Origin: Falsochrobactrum tianjinense
Lineage (GTDB): Bacteria > Pseudomonadota > Alphaproteobacteria > Rhizobiales > Rhizobiaceae
Length of the DNA: 64,000 nt
Direction of reading: 5' to 3'
NCBI RefSeq assembly: GCF_019100495.1
Contig: NZ_JAHRVA010000001.1
Location: 688,597 to 752,596 of the forward strand
Shown here in pieces: positions 27,217 to 35,315 of this stretch. The position numbers were made by a program, and so were the translations under genes. Position 1 is the stretch's first letter. The number at the start of each line of letters is the position of its first letter. A model generated the notes under the pieces. The model did not search any database and had not been told where the DNA came from. It saw only the letters and a program-made list of their open reading frames with translations.

Positions 27217-27819
27217 TCACATCTTCTCGATAATCGCCTGGTCGCCTTCATGCGCCCTGCCATTGGCGGCGAGAATGGCGGGGACGATGTCTTCCGCCTT
27301 GTCGATTACCAGCGGCTGAACCTGATGCGCGGTGTGAAGGAAGCCTTCCGCGCGCATATGGTCGAGCAGGGACAGCATAGGCTGCCAGAAATTGTTGATA
27401 TTGGCGAAGACCATCGGCTTTCGATGCTTGCCGAGCTGTGCCCAGGTCATCATTTCCACGATTTCTTCCACCGTGCCGATGCCGCCGGGCAGCGTGACGA
27501 ATGCATCCGACTTCTCGAACATCAGATGCTTGCGCTCGTGCATGTCGTCAACCACAATCAGCTCGGTCAGCTGTTCGGCCTTTTCGAGGCTGGCTTCCTT
27601 GTCGAGCAGGAAGGTCGGGATGATGCCGGTGACTTCGCCTCCGGCCTCCATCACGCCTTGCGCGACCGCGCCCATGATGCCACGCGTACCGCCGCCGTAG
27701 ACAAGGCGCACGCCGTGTTCGGCAATGGAGCGACCAAGCGCCACGCCAGCTTCACGATAAATGGGGTTCAGGCCCGTTGAAGAGCCGCAGTAAACACAAA
27801 TGGATCGAATCTGGGACAT
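27217..27819 (-). CDS. LOG family protein (TIGR00730; nucleoside 5'-monophosphate phosphoribohydrolase)
   Basis: The 200-residue Rossmann-like protein carries GGTRGIMGAVAQG and the diagnostic PGGIGTVEEIVEMM motif (PGGxGTxxE) that binds the nucleotide phosphate. In plants and bacteria such LOG proteins cleave cytokinin or other nucleoside monophosphates to free the base. The start at 27819 (MSQIRSICVYCGSS) is chosen over a longer open frame because this N terminus is the conserved one. It lies between the dxs operon and the MliC-like gene, on the opposite strand to both. Confidence 0.93.
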   Translation of the reverse strand: MSQIRSICVYCGSSTGLNPIYREAGVALGRSIAEHGVRLVYGGGTRGIMGAVAQGVMEAGGEVTGIIPTFLLDKEASLEKAEQLTELIVVDDMHERKHLMFEKSDAFVTLPGGIGTVEEIVEMMTWAQLGKHRKPMVFANINNFWQPMLSLLDHMRAEGFLHTAHQVQPLVIDKAEDIVPAILAANGRAHEGDQAIIEKM

Positions 27820-27950
27820 GTTGTTTTTTTGAGCCTTTAGCGCGCAAGCGTCAAGCATCCAGAAGCCGCAAAAGCATGGTTTGCGGGTGGACATTCCGGC
27901 TGGGCCGTATATCTGGAGAAGCAGGAATTTGATAGGGAGTGGAACGTCTC

Positions 27951-28298
27951 ATGAAAAAATGGATTTTGCTGCTGGGGCTTTCATTGGCCACTTCGACGGC
28001 TGCGGCGGGAGAAATCACCATTGCACTGCCGGACGATGTGGAGGTGACCGTCAATTCAGTTCTCTATCAATGCGGCGAGCAGAATATCGCCGCGACCTAT
28101 CACAATGCAGGCGATATTTCGCTGGTGGAACTGGAAATGGAAGACCAGACGATTGTTGCGGCCAATGTGATTTCGGGTTCGGGTGCGCGATATGCGGGCG
28201 GAATTTACATCTGGTGGACCAAAGGCGAAACCGCCGATCTTTATAACCTGATCGAAGATCCAGAACAGGAAAAGCCTGTAAGCTGCGTAGAAGAATAA
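27951..28298 (+). CDS. MliC/PliC-like lysozyme inhibitor, periplasmic
   Basis: The 115-residue protein has a clean signal peptide (KKWILLLGLSLATSTAAAG). The mature domain shows the pattern VNSVLYQCGEQNIAATYHN, then SGSGARYAGGIYIWWTKGE and a last cysteine in VSCVEE. The two cysteines, the SGxxY segment and WWTKG are hallmarks of inhibitors of c-type lysozyme. No lipobox cysteine is seen, so it is PliC-like and soluble. The ATG at 27951 has AGGGAG 11 bases upstream. It would protect peptidoglycan against host lysozyme. Confidence 0.87.
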   Translation: MKKWILLLGLSLATSTAAAGEITIALPDDVEVTVNSVLYQCGEQNIAATYHNAGDISLVELEMEDQTIVAANVISGSGARYAGGIYIWWTKGETADLYNLIEDPEQEKPVSCVEE

Positions 28299-28380
28299 CT
28301 TTCCAGCAGATTTCTTGTCGGTTGAAGAAAAAACAGATAAAGCCGATAATATAATAATCTGATGTGGATTTCGAAGCGAA

Positions 28381-29679
28381 ATGCAAAAGTACAGCTATGG
28401 GTTGCTCGGCTTTCTGCTCGTCCTCGTTCTGGGCGGCGGGGCGCTATATTGGTCTTCGCTGATGCCGCCGGCTGAAACGCCGAAGCCGGACGCAGCATCT
28501 GTGGCCACGCCCCAGCAACCCGTAGAGGAAAAGCCTGCCGAACCACAGGAACCTCTCGCATCTCAGCAGCCCGTGCAGGCCGAGGCGGAGCCGCAAAATG
28601 CCGATGCGCAGGCGCAGGCTGCAAACGAGGCGCCTGACACAGCAATCGACACGGCAACTGGCACGGCAACAGTTCCCGCCTTCGATATTCTGCGCGTCGA
28701 GCCGGACGGCTCGGTCGTGATTGCCGGGCGTGCGGCCCCCAATGCCGATGTCGATGTGGTCGCCGGTTCCAAAGTGCTGGGCACGACCACGGCCGGTGAA
28801 AACGGAGATTTCGCCGTTGTTCTCGATCGCGCCCTGAAGCCGGGCGATCACCAGCTTGTGCTGCGCGCCAGCGGCGCGGGGGCAAATGTTGCCACCTCCT
28901 CGCAGACAGCGATCGTATCCGTGCCGGAAAATTCCGGCGGTCAGGTACTTGCCCTGGTGGAAGAACCTGGACAGGCGAGCCGCCTCATCACAAGACCGGA
29001 AGGCGAAACGCAACCGGCACCAGCGCCTGCAACCGGCGCGCAAACGCCATTGACGCCCGGCGCGGCTGAACAGGCAAAGCCCGAGCCGCAGGCTTCATCT
29101 GTTGCCGATATTCCCATTGCCATTGAAGCTGTCGAGATTGAAGGCCAATCAGTCTTTGTGGCGGGCAGCGCCAAAGGCGCGAAGGGCGACGGCAATAGCG
29201 TGACCGTGAAGGCCAATGAAATCCTGCTTGGCTCCAGCACGGTTTCACCCGAAGGCCGCTTTCTGGTGCAAAGCCAGAAGCTGCTGGCCGTGGGCGATTA
29301 CATCATCCGCGCTGATCTGCTGGACGCTAGCGGTCGGGTGATCGCAACGGCGCGCGTGCCCTTCCGGCGCGTGGCAGGCGAGAATATCTCGGCAATAGCG
29401 TCGGGGGTAAGCGGACAGGCCGAAGAGGTACAGGATCCTGCGTCTCCTGCCGCACTGCAAAAGGTCGAGGGCTCGGTCATTATCCGCCGCGGCGACAATC
29501 TCTGGACCATTTCCAAGCGCACCTATGGCAAGGGCACGCGCTACACGACGATCTATCTTGCCAATCGCGATCAGATTCGCAATCCAGACCTGATCTGGCC
29601 GGGACAGGTTTTCGTTATGCCACAGGAGCCGCTGCCGGACGCGGAAGTGCAGCGCCGCTTGCACGAATCCGTAAACTGA
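28381..29679 (+). CDS. Membrane-anchored LysM-domain protein with Ig-like repeats
   Basis: The 432-residue protein has one N-terminal membrane helix (residues about 5-28), a Pro/Ala/Glu-rich linker to about residue 100, Ig-like beta domains (DILRVEPDGSVVIAGRAAP near residue 102 and a second near 240), another Pro-rich stretch, and a C-terminal LysM domain (IIRRGDNLWTISKRTYGKGT to WPGQVFVMP). It is likely to sit in the inner membrane with the LysM domain bound to peptidoglycan. No enzymatic domain is seen. It starts 82 bases after the MliC-like gene and may be in the same unit. Confidence 0.9.
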   Translation: MQKYSYGLLGFLLVLVLGGGALYWSSLMPPAETPKPDAASVATPQQPVEEKPAEPQEPLASQQPVQAEAEPQNADAQAQAANEAPDTAIDTATGTATVPAFDILRVEPDGSVVIAGRAAPNADVDVVAGSKVLGTTTAGENGDFAVVLDRALKPGDHQLVLRASGAGANVATSSQTAIVSVPENSGGQVLALVEEPGQASRLITRPEGETQPAPAPATGAQTPLTPGAAEQAKPEPQASSVADIPIAIEAVEIEGQSVFVAGSAKGAKGDGNSVTVKANEILLGSSTVSPEGRFLVQSQKLLAVGDYIIRADLLDASGRVIATARVPFRRVAGENISAIASGVSGQAEEVQDPASPAALQKVEGSVIIRRGDNLWTISKRTYGKGTRYTTIYLANRDQIRNPDLIWPGQVFVMPQEPLPDAEVQRRLHESVN

Positions 29680-29750
29680 CAGGCTGGTTTTTTTCTGAAA
29701 CATGGGTTGCGAGAAAAATTCTCCGCCATATGTTGATGTCACGGGAACAA

Positions 29751-29771
29751 TCGTATATCGTCGATATACGA
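29751..29771. promoter_or_regulatory. Perfect 21-bp palindrome overlapping the arsR start: operator
   Basis: Arms tcgtatatcg (29751-29760) and cgatatacga (29762-29771) are exact inverted complements around one central base. The last base is the A of the arsR ATG. A site here would allow the ArsR protein to block its own promoter or initiation. No second copy was noticed in the window. Confidence 0.75.
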
Positions 29772-30118
29772 TGAATGTTTCAGTTGAGAAGCAATCCGAG
29801 GTCCTTGAAAAGGAGCGCGGTGTGGCGATAGACGATGATGATGCCGCGCGCATTTATGCAGCGCTGGGTCATCCCGTGCGCGTCGCCATTCTCAGGCAGT
29901 TGATTTTGGAAGAAGCTTGCTGCTGCAAGGATATTGTTGGTCGGCTTGATCTGGCTCAGTCTACCGTTTCGCAGCATCTCAAAGTGCTGGTGCAGACGGG
30001 GCTTATCGACTATCGACCGGAGCGTCAGACCTCTCGTTATAGCGTCAACCGGCCTCAGCTCCATGCTATTTGCGACCATTTGACTGCGCTCACGACCAAT
30101 TGCTGTAGCGCTGTTTGA
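29771..30118 (+). CDS. ArsR/SmtB family winged-helix repressor, cysteine-rich
   Basis: The 115-residue repressor has the helix-turn-helix segment DLAQSTVSQHLKVLVQTGL and a beta-wing IDYRPERQTSRYSV. Three consecutive cysteines (50-52, in LEEACCCKDIV) occupy the alpha-3 metal-sensing position of ArsR/CadC-type sensors. More cysteines lie at 101, 111 and 112, so thiophilic metal or thiol sensing is likely. The start at 29771 overlaps the 21-bp palindrome. The atm1-type exporter begins 17 bases after the stop, so regulator and target form an operon with probable autoregulation. Confidence 0.92.
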   Translation: MNVSVEKQSEVLEKERGVAIDDDDAARIYAALGHPVRVAILRQLILEEACCCKDIVGRLDLAQSTVSQHLKVLVQTGLIDYRPERQTSRYSVNRPQLHAICDHLTALTTNCCSAV

Positions 30119-30135
30119 CTTGAAAGAACATAACT

Positions 30136-32022
30136 ATGAGTTCCCCCAAGACGGTTTCTGCTGATTCCGGCGAGACGCTTAGAACATTGCGCAATTTATG
30201 GCCCTATATGTGGCCGTCCGACCGCCCCGATCTGCGCATGCGGGTCGTATGGGCGACGGTGTTTCTGGTCTTTTCGAAGATCGTTCTGATCCTCGTTCCC
30301 TATTTCTTCAAATGGGTGACGAATGCGCTCAATGGGCAGCTTGATGCGCCCGATTACATACCGCTGTTCCTCATTGGCGCGGTCATGCTGGTACTGGCCT
30401 ATAATGGCGCCAAGATCGTGCAGGCGGGCCTCAATCAGTTGCGAGATGCGCTTTTTGCCAGCGTTGGCCAATATGCCGTGCGCCAGCTCGCCTATCGCAC
30501 CTTCGTGCACATGCACCAGCTTTCGCTACGCTTTCATCTGGAAAGACGCACTGGTGGGCTTTCGCGGGTTATAGAGCGCGGTACCAAGGGCATTGAAACC
30601 ATTGTCCGTTTCACCATTCTTAACACGCTGCCGACCATTCTGGAATTCGCGCTGACCGCGATCATCTTCGCTTTCGCCTATGGAATATCCTATCTCCTGG
30701 TGGTGGCGGCGACGGTGTGGGCCTATACGTGGTTCACCATCAAGGCGAGCGACTGGCGTATCAATATTCGCCGCGAGATGAACGATTCCGATACCGACGC
30801 CAATACCAAGGCCATCGATTCGCTGCTCAATTTCGAGACGGTCAAATATTTCGGCAACGAGGCCATGGAGGCTCGGCGCTTCGACGGGGCGATGGCGCGT
30901 TACGAAAAGGCCGCGACGCAGACCTGGACTTCGCTTGGCTGGCTCAATTTCGGGCAGGCCGTGATTTTCGGCGTCGGCATGGCCGCCGTCATGGTCATGT
31001 CGGCGCTGGAAGTACAGAAAGGTACGCAGACCCTTGGTGACTTCGTTTTCATCAACGCGCTTTTGATGCAGCTTTCGATCCCGCTCAATTTCATTGGCTT
31101 CATCTATCGTGAAATCCGGCAGGGTCTCACCGATATCGAACAAATGTTTGACCTGCTCGATGTCAAGCAGGAAGTCGTGGACAGGCCGGGTGCACAGGAC
31201 CTGCGAGTGGACAAGGGTGCGATCCGCTTTGAGGACGTGCATTTCGCCTATGATCCCAGCCGCCCGATCCTTAAAGGCATAAGCTTTGACGTTCCGGCTG
31301 GCCATACGGTGGCTATTGTCGGTCCGTCAGGCGCGGGAAAATCGACTATCTCGCGGCTGCTTTTCCGTTTCTATGATATCCAGTCGGGCTCGATCACCAT
31401 TGACGGGCAGGACCTGCGCGGCGTTCGCCAGGAAAGCCTGCGCAAGGTGATCGGCATGGTGCCGCAGGATACGGTGCTGTTCAACGACACTATCTCCTAT
31501 AATATCCGTTATGGCCGCACCGATGCGAGCGAAGAGGATGTGGAAAGGGCAGCCGAGCTGGCGCAGATTTCCGGCTTCATCAGCCATCTGCCCGAGGGCT
31601 ACCAGTCGATGGTCGGCGAGCGCGGCCTGAAACTTTCCGGCGGCGAGAAGCAGCGCGTGGCCATAGCCCGCACCATCCTCAAGGCGCCGCCGATCCTGAT
31701 CCTCGACGAGGCAACTTCGGCGCTCGATACCGCGACCGAACAGGAAATCCAGTCGGCACTCGATATTGTCAGCCGCGGCCGCACCACATTGGTGATCGCT
31801 CACCGGCTATCAACAGTGATTGGTGTCGATGAGATCATCGTGCTGAAAGACGGTATGATTGCCGAACGCGGCAACCATAGAGAGCTCCTGCGACATGGTG
31901 GGCTTTATGCTTCGATGTGGGATCGCCAGCGTGAAGCCAGCGAGGCCGAAGAGCGCCTGCGCAAGGTGCGTGAAAATGATGATATGGGTGTGGTCCTGCG
32001 CGGCACACCTGCGGCTGAATAA
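30136..32022 (+). CDS. ABC transporter, ATM1/HMT1-type exporter (fused permease and ATPase)
   Basis: This 628-residue half-transporter would act as a homodimer. The N-terminal six-helix membrane domain starts LRNLWPYMWPSDRPDL and has ERGTKGIETIVRFTILNTLP. The nucleotide-binding domain has Walker [10 protein letters not shown], signature LSGGEKQRVAIARTI and Walker B ILILDEATSALD. It resembles bacterial Atm1 proteins, which export glutathione species and glutathione-metal conjugates, and eukaryotic mitochondrial Atm1. Coupling with a cysteine-rich ArsR repressor argues for a heavy-metal or thiol-stress role. The substrate is inferred, not shown. Confidence 0.92.
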   Translation: MSSPKTVSADSGETLRTLRNLWPYMWPSDRPDLRMRVVWATVFLVFSKIVLILVPYFFKWVTNALNGQLDAPDYIPLFLIGAVMLVLAYNGAKIVQAGLNQLRDALFASVGQYAVRQLAYRTFVHMHQLSLRFHLERRTGGLSRVIERGTKGIETIVRFTILNTLPTILEFALTAIIFAFAYGISYLLVVAATVWAYTWFTIKASDWRINIRREMNDSDTDANTKAIDSLLNFETVKYFGNEAMEARRFDGAMARYEKAATQTWTSLGWLNFGQAVIFGVGMAAVMVMSALEVQKGTQTLGDFVFINALLMQLSIPLNFIGFIYREIRQGLTDIEQMFDLLDVKQEVVDRPGAQDLRVDKGAIRFEDVHFAYDPSRPILKGISFDVPAGHTVAIVGPSGAGKSTISRLLFRFYDIQSGSITIDGQDLRGVRQESLRKVIGMVPQDTVLFNDTISYNIRYGRTDASEEDVERAAELAQISGFISHLPEGYQSMVGERGLKLSGGEKQRVAIARTILKAPPILILDEATSALDTATEQEIQSALDIVSRGRTTLVIAHRLSTVIGVDEIIVLKDGMIAERGNHRELLRHGGLYASMWDRQREASEAEERLRKVRENDDMGVVLRGTPAAE

Positions 32023-32044
32023 TCAAATCCAACTGTAGTCACAT

Positions 32045-32103
32045 CCAAAAGTCTAACAGTATACCTTGCTCGTAAAGGTAGTATATTTGAGCTTTTGGAG
32101 GTG
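32045..32103 (+). promoter_or_regulatory. Nested inverted repeat masking the ribosome binding site of the orphan gene
   Basis: Outer arms ccaaaag (32045-32051) and cttttgg (32092-32098), and inner arms tacctt (32062-32067) and aaggta (32075-32080) with a 7-base loop, can fold as one long stem-loop. The outer 3' arm contains the first bases of an extremely strong Shine-Dalgarno sequence, ggaggtgat (32097-32105). Translation could therefore be gated by this structure. Confidence 0.45.
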
Positions 32104-32106
32104 ATG

Positions 32107-32847
32107 ATGCTTTTACATTATAATTTTCCATTTGGGCCTGTCCCGGAATCTCTTTTTGAGGGCCTGTTAAACCAACGACGGCAGATGTTGAACATGGGGT
32201 TGGATGATAGTCCAACAATGCTTGAACGCGGGCCACAAATTTTTATAGCGGATAATGTTGAGCGCGCGACGTGGCGTGGTAGACAGGGCTTCTACACAAA
32301 AAGATATATTGAAAACGTAAGGAGCGGGTTTAATGGGGCGTCTAATATAAAAATTGGGAGTTTTGATGAGGTTGGTGTAACAAAGTCATTTACGTTTTAT
32401 GATGAATATCATGGGGCCCCACGATTTAATATAGTCGCGCATGGCTCTCCTGGTGGCGGTCGAATATGGTTTGACGGCATCCCGTACGATGCACAAAAAC
32501 CTATCGAAATTGCTACTGCCGCTAAACAAGAAAGAGATTTTTCCTCCATACGACTTCTCACTTGCTATGGCGGGGAGGGTGGAGAAGAGTCCTTGGCCTT
32601 CAAAATATCACAGCATATGCATACTCCTGTAAAAGCTTACAAGGGAAAGGTCTTGGGCAGCGCTCTCAGAGCGAACCCGAAGGACATTCAGGAAAAGGGT
32701 GCCGTCAAAGCGGCCACAGCATTAGAAAGAACCGCAGAGGGGATGACTCTGGGGCGGGTTAAGATCGTCAAGGAAATTGAAAATGGGCAATTCATGGCTA
32801 ACGACGAAGGATCAGTCCTCGTAGGTGCAGAATTTTTTGATCTTTGA
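32107..32847 (+). CDS. Orphan protein with clan CD cysteine-peptidase-like His-Gly...Cys signature
   Basis: I do not recognise the family with certainty. The 246-residue protein has no signal peptide or membrane helix. A strand-HG motif FNIVAHGSPGGG (His112) and a strand-Cys motif IRLLTCYGGEGG (Cys153), 41 residues apart, mimic the catalytic dyad of caspase, gingipain, C80 toxin autoprotease and CHAT folds. Then ESLAFKISQHMHTPVKAYKG resembles the 'A..LA..L..PV.A' pattern of toxin-associated proteases. Composition is unlike its neighbours: five 60-base rows counted by hand give 128 G/C of 300, and AGA and ATA codons are frequent. The start is ATG 32107 (or 32104). No immunity-like or secretion gene is adjacent. 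Confidence 0.7.
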   Translation: MLLHYNFPFGPVPESLFEGLLNQRRQMLNMGLDDSPTMLERGPQIFIADNVERATWRGRQGFYTKRYIENVRSGFNGASNIKIGSFDEVGVTKSFTFYDEYHGAPRFNIVAHGSPGGGRIWFDGIPYDAQKPIEIATAAKQERDFSSIRLLTCYGGEGGEESLAFKISQHMHTPVKAYKGKVLGSALRANPKDIQEKGAVKAATALERTAEGMTLGRVKIVKEIENGQFMANDEGSVLVGAEFFDL

Positions 32848-33006
32848 GACAGGAATTGCCTATGGCGCAGAGGTTAGTTGAAGAAGATCAGCGCTCACAC
32901 ATGCCGTTATGTGCTTGATCGCCGCTGACAGCCGTGAATAAACTGCGAAACTGTTTCTGATTTCGGGCGGGATGGGGTAAATACGGCGAAACGCGAGGAA
33001 TATGCG

Positions 33007-33705
33007 ATGAGCCTGTCTGATACTATCCGTAATACGTTCGTGCCGATCCACCGGGAAGGCTATCCTTTCATAGCGGCGTTTTTCGTGGTTTCGCTCATTC
33101 TGGGCTGGCTGTGGGAACCGCTGTTCTGGATCGGCTTGGTTCTGACCGTATGGTGCATCTATTTTTACCGCGACCCCGAGCGCATTACTCCGATTGATGA
33201 CGATCTCGTCATCAGCCCTGCCGATGGCAAAGTGTCCTTTGTCGGGTTTGCCGTGCCTCCCGCAGAGCTCGATTTGGGGGCCGAACCCCTGATGCGCGTT
33301 TCGGTGTTTATGAACGTATTTTCCGTGCATATCAACCGTGCCCCGGTGCGTGGGCGTATCGAAAAGATCGTGCACCGCCCCGGCAAATTCCTCAATGCCG
33401 AGCTTGACAAGGCCAGCACCGATAATGAGCGCAACAGTGTCCTGCTTGACACTACGCATGGCAAGGTCGGTGTAGTGCAGATTGCAGGTCTGGTGGCGCG
33501 CCGCATCGTCTGCTGGTCGCGCGAAAGCGATAGCCTTTCGGTGGGCGAGCGCTTCGGGCTCATTCGCTTCGGTTCGCGGGTGGATGTCTATCTGCCTGCC
33601 GGTGCTGCAGTGCGGGTCGCCGTTGGCCAGACGGCGATTGCGGGCGAAACTGTGCTTGCCGAATTCGGCAACGTGCGCGCCGAACCTGTCGTGCGGGTTG
33701 CCTGA
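33007..33705 (+). CDS. psd: Phosphatidylserine decarboxylase proenzyme
   Basis: Psd (232 residues, the short class) decarboxylates phosphatidylserine to phosphatidylethanolamine at the inner membrane. N-terminal hydrophobic segments (residues about 20-55) are followed by [21 protein letters not shown]. The self-cleavage site is the Gly189-Ser190 pair in [11 protein letters not shown]; cleavage there generates the pyruvoyl cofactor. The pssA gene for its substrate begins 5 bases after the stop, so the two steps of the pathway are coupled. The 159 bases upstream separate it from the orphan gene and hold no clear feature. Confidence 0.96.
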   Translation: MSLSDTIRNTFVPIHREGYPFIAAFFVVSLILGWLWEPLFWIGLVLTVWCIYFYRDPERITPIDDDLVISPADGKVSFVGFAVPPAELDLGAEPLMRVSVFMNVFSVHINRAPVRGRIEKIVHRPGKFLNAELDKASTDNERNSVLLDTTHGKVGVVQIAGLVARRIVCWSRESDSLSVGERFGLIRFGSRVDVYLPAGAAVRVAVGQTAIAGETVLAEFGNVRAEPVVRVA

Positions 33706-33709
33706 ACCG

Positions 33710-34549
33710 ATGGAAACACCTTTCCCGCCCTTTGAGCCGAATGGCCGCGCGGATTCCTCGCGCGGCCCCAAGCTTTCGCAGATACCGCTGCGTATCGTTA
33801 TTCCCAATGTCATCACCGTCCTTGCGATCTGCGCCGGCCTGACCGGGGTTCGCCTTGCGTTCGAGCATCGTTTCGAGATGGCCGTGGTGATGGTGCTGGT
33901 CGCAGCCTTCCTCGACGGTGTTGACGGGCGTGTCGCACGCATGATGAAAGGCTCGTCCAAATTCGGTGAGCAGATGGATTCGTTGGCCGATATCGTCAAT
34001 TTCGGCGTCGCCCCGGCGCTGGTTCTCTATGCCTTTGTGCTTGATGAGGCGCGTTCCTTTGGCTGGATTGCAGCCCTTCTTTACGCTATTGCCTGCTGCC
34101 TGCGTCTGGCGCGCTTCAATGTGATGCTGGAAGATGCCAACCGCCCGACATGGCAGAACAACTATTTCATCGGCGTTCCCGCACCGGCGGGAGCCATGCT
34201 GGTTCTGTTGCCGGTCTATCTTGGTTTTCTGGGGCTTACGCCAGGCAAGTGGCTGGCTTACGGCGTCGCGGTCTATACCGTCGCCATCGGCTTTCTTCTG
34301 GTCAGCCGCCTACCGGTCTATAATGGAAAGACCGCCGGAAGCCTGATCCGCCGCGATTTCGTGGTGCCGCTGATCCTGCTCGTCGTCGCCTATGTGGCCT
34401 TCTTGATGAGCTTTACCTGGTACACGCTCACCCTTACGGCGCTGGCCTATGTGGCCCTTCTGCCCGTCAGCCTGATGGCGTGGAACCGCCGCGATGCGGC
34501 GGATCGCAAGGCGGCACAAGAGGCCGAAACGTCCTCAGACAAAAACTGA
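33710..34549 (+). CDS. pssA: CDP-diacylglycerol-serine O-phosphatidyltransferase
   Basis: The 279-residue multi-pass membrane enzyme makes phosphatidylserine from CDP-diacylglycerol and serine. The CDP-alcohol phosphatidyltransferase motif is complete: DGRVARMMKGSSKFGEQMD followed by SLAD, matching DGxxAR(x8)GxxxDxxxD. About eight hydrophobic helices follow. The ATG at 33710, immediately after psd, begins METPFPPFEPNGR. The last 15 bases overlap the end of the convergent ATPase gene. Together with psd it supplies phosphatidylethanolamine. Confidence 0.95.
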   Translation: METPFPPFEPNGRADSSRGPKLSQIPLRIVIPNVITVLAICAGLTGVRLAFEHRFEMAVVMVLVAAFLDGVDGRVARMMKGSSKFGEQMDSLADIVNFGVAPALVLYAFVLDEARSFGWIAALLYAIACCLRLARFNVMLEDANRPTWQNNYFIGVPAPAGAMLVLLPVYLGFLGLTPGKWLAYGVAVYTVAIGFLLVSRLPVYNGKTAGSLIRRDFVVPLILLVVAYVAFLMSFTWYTLTLTALAYVALLPVSLMAWNRRDAADRKAAQEAETSSDKN

Positions 34550-35092
34550 CGGCAGCCGATCTTCGATGAAATCGACGCGCTTCTTGACCGATGACTTCGG
34601 CAGGAGCGCGACTTCATATCCAAACCGGCGATAGGTCTTTTCCATCGCCTCGAAGGTTCGTACGGCTTCATCGAAATTCTGTTTGCGCTCGGCATCCTGC
34701 GCGAAAATCTCCGCCCATGGCGGGGCGAGAAATACCGTTCTGTTATATCGAATCCGGCTCGCTGCTTCCTCTATATGCGAGGGCACCGGTAGTCCGCACA
34801 GTGTCAGATAGCCGATGACGTCAGGCACGCCGCGGTCGAAAAACACAGGCCCTTCAAGATGCTGCGCAAGCATGTGCGACCGCATTTCCCATGAGAGCAT
34901 CAGCTCGGCAAAAAGCGCACGGTCGGCCCAGGGCAGGGCGGGGCCGTTGATGGCGACCTGATCCTGTATGATGGCGCGCCCTGCTTCTTGCGTGCGTGCG
35001 AAACCTTTGCGTTCCAAAGCGTCGATCAGCGTACTTTTGCCCGATCCGGGCCCGCCGCTGACGACAATAAAGCGCTGGTGATTTTTGGTCAT
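34535..35092 (-). CDS. Small P-loop AAA-type ATPase/kinase-like protein
   Basis: The 185-residue protein has Walker A in VVSGGPGSGKSTLIDALE near residues 10-25, a FFDRGVPDVIGYL segment resembling a Walker B/lid of nucleotide kinases, and no DNA-binding or membrane element. It fits the AAA_28-type, NadR/kinase-like group of predicted ATPases. Substrate and role are unknown. It ends inside the convergent pssA gene with a 15-base overlap. The 223 bases upstream contain a 9-bp hairpin at 35209-35232 but no clear promoter. Confidence 0.85.
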   Translation of the reverse strand: MTKNHQRFIVVSGGPGSGKSTLIDALERKGFARTQEAGRAIIQDQVAINGPALPWADRALFAELMLSWEMRSHMLAQHLEGPVFFDRGVPDVIGYLTLCGLPVPSHIEEAASRIRYNRTVFLAPPWAEIFAQDAERKQNFDEAVRTFEAMEKTYRRFGYEVALLPKSSVKKRVDFIEDRLPSVFV

Positions 35093-35208
35093 AAGGCATC
35101 CAATGGCAAAGTGAAATGCGCGCCAAACCAGTCAGCGCGTGATGAATAGTTCTGAAAGGGGAGAAGGGACGCTGAAAAAATGAGCCGCAAGACGGCAACA
35201 GCATCAGC

Positions 35209-35232
35209 CCGAAAATCGTAATTGATTTTCGG
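35209..35232. other. Perfect 9-bp hairpin of unknown role
   Basis: Arms ccgaaaatc (35209-35217) and gattttcgg (35224-35232) flank gtaatt. No T tract follows on either strand, so it is not an ordinary terminator. It lies between the SDR end and the ATPase start and could be an operator for the latter. Confidence 0.5.
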
Positions 35233-35279
35233 AAAGCACGCACGGCGCTCTACGCGGGAAGATCAATCAATAAATAGAA

Positions 35280-35305
35280 CCGGCCCTGCTTATAGGCAAG
35301 GCCGG
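35280..35305 (-). terminator. Terminator after the SDR gene
   Basis: Arms ccggcc (35280-35285) and ggccgg (35300-35305) with a further inner tgc/gca pairing form a stem 11 bases downstream of the SDR stop. The minus-strand sequence after it (GGTTCTATTTATTG) is moderately T-rich. Confidence 0.55.
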
Positions 35306-35315
35306 AAGAAATAAA

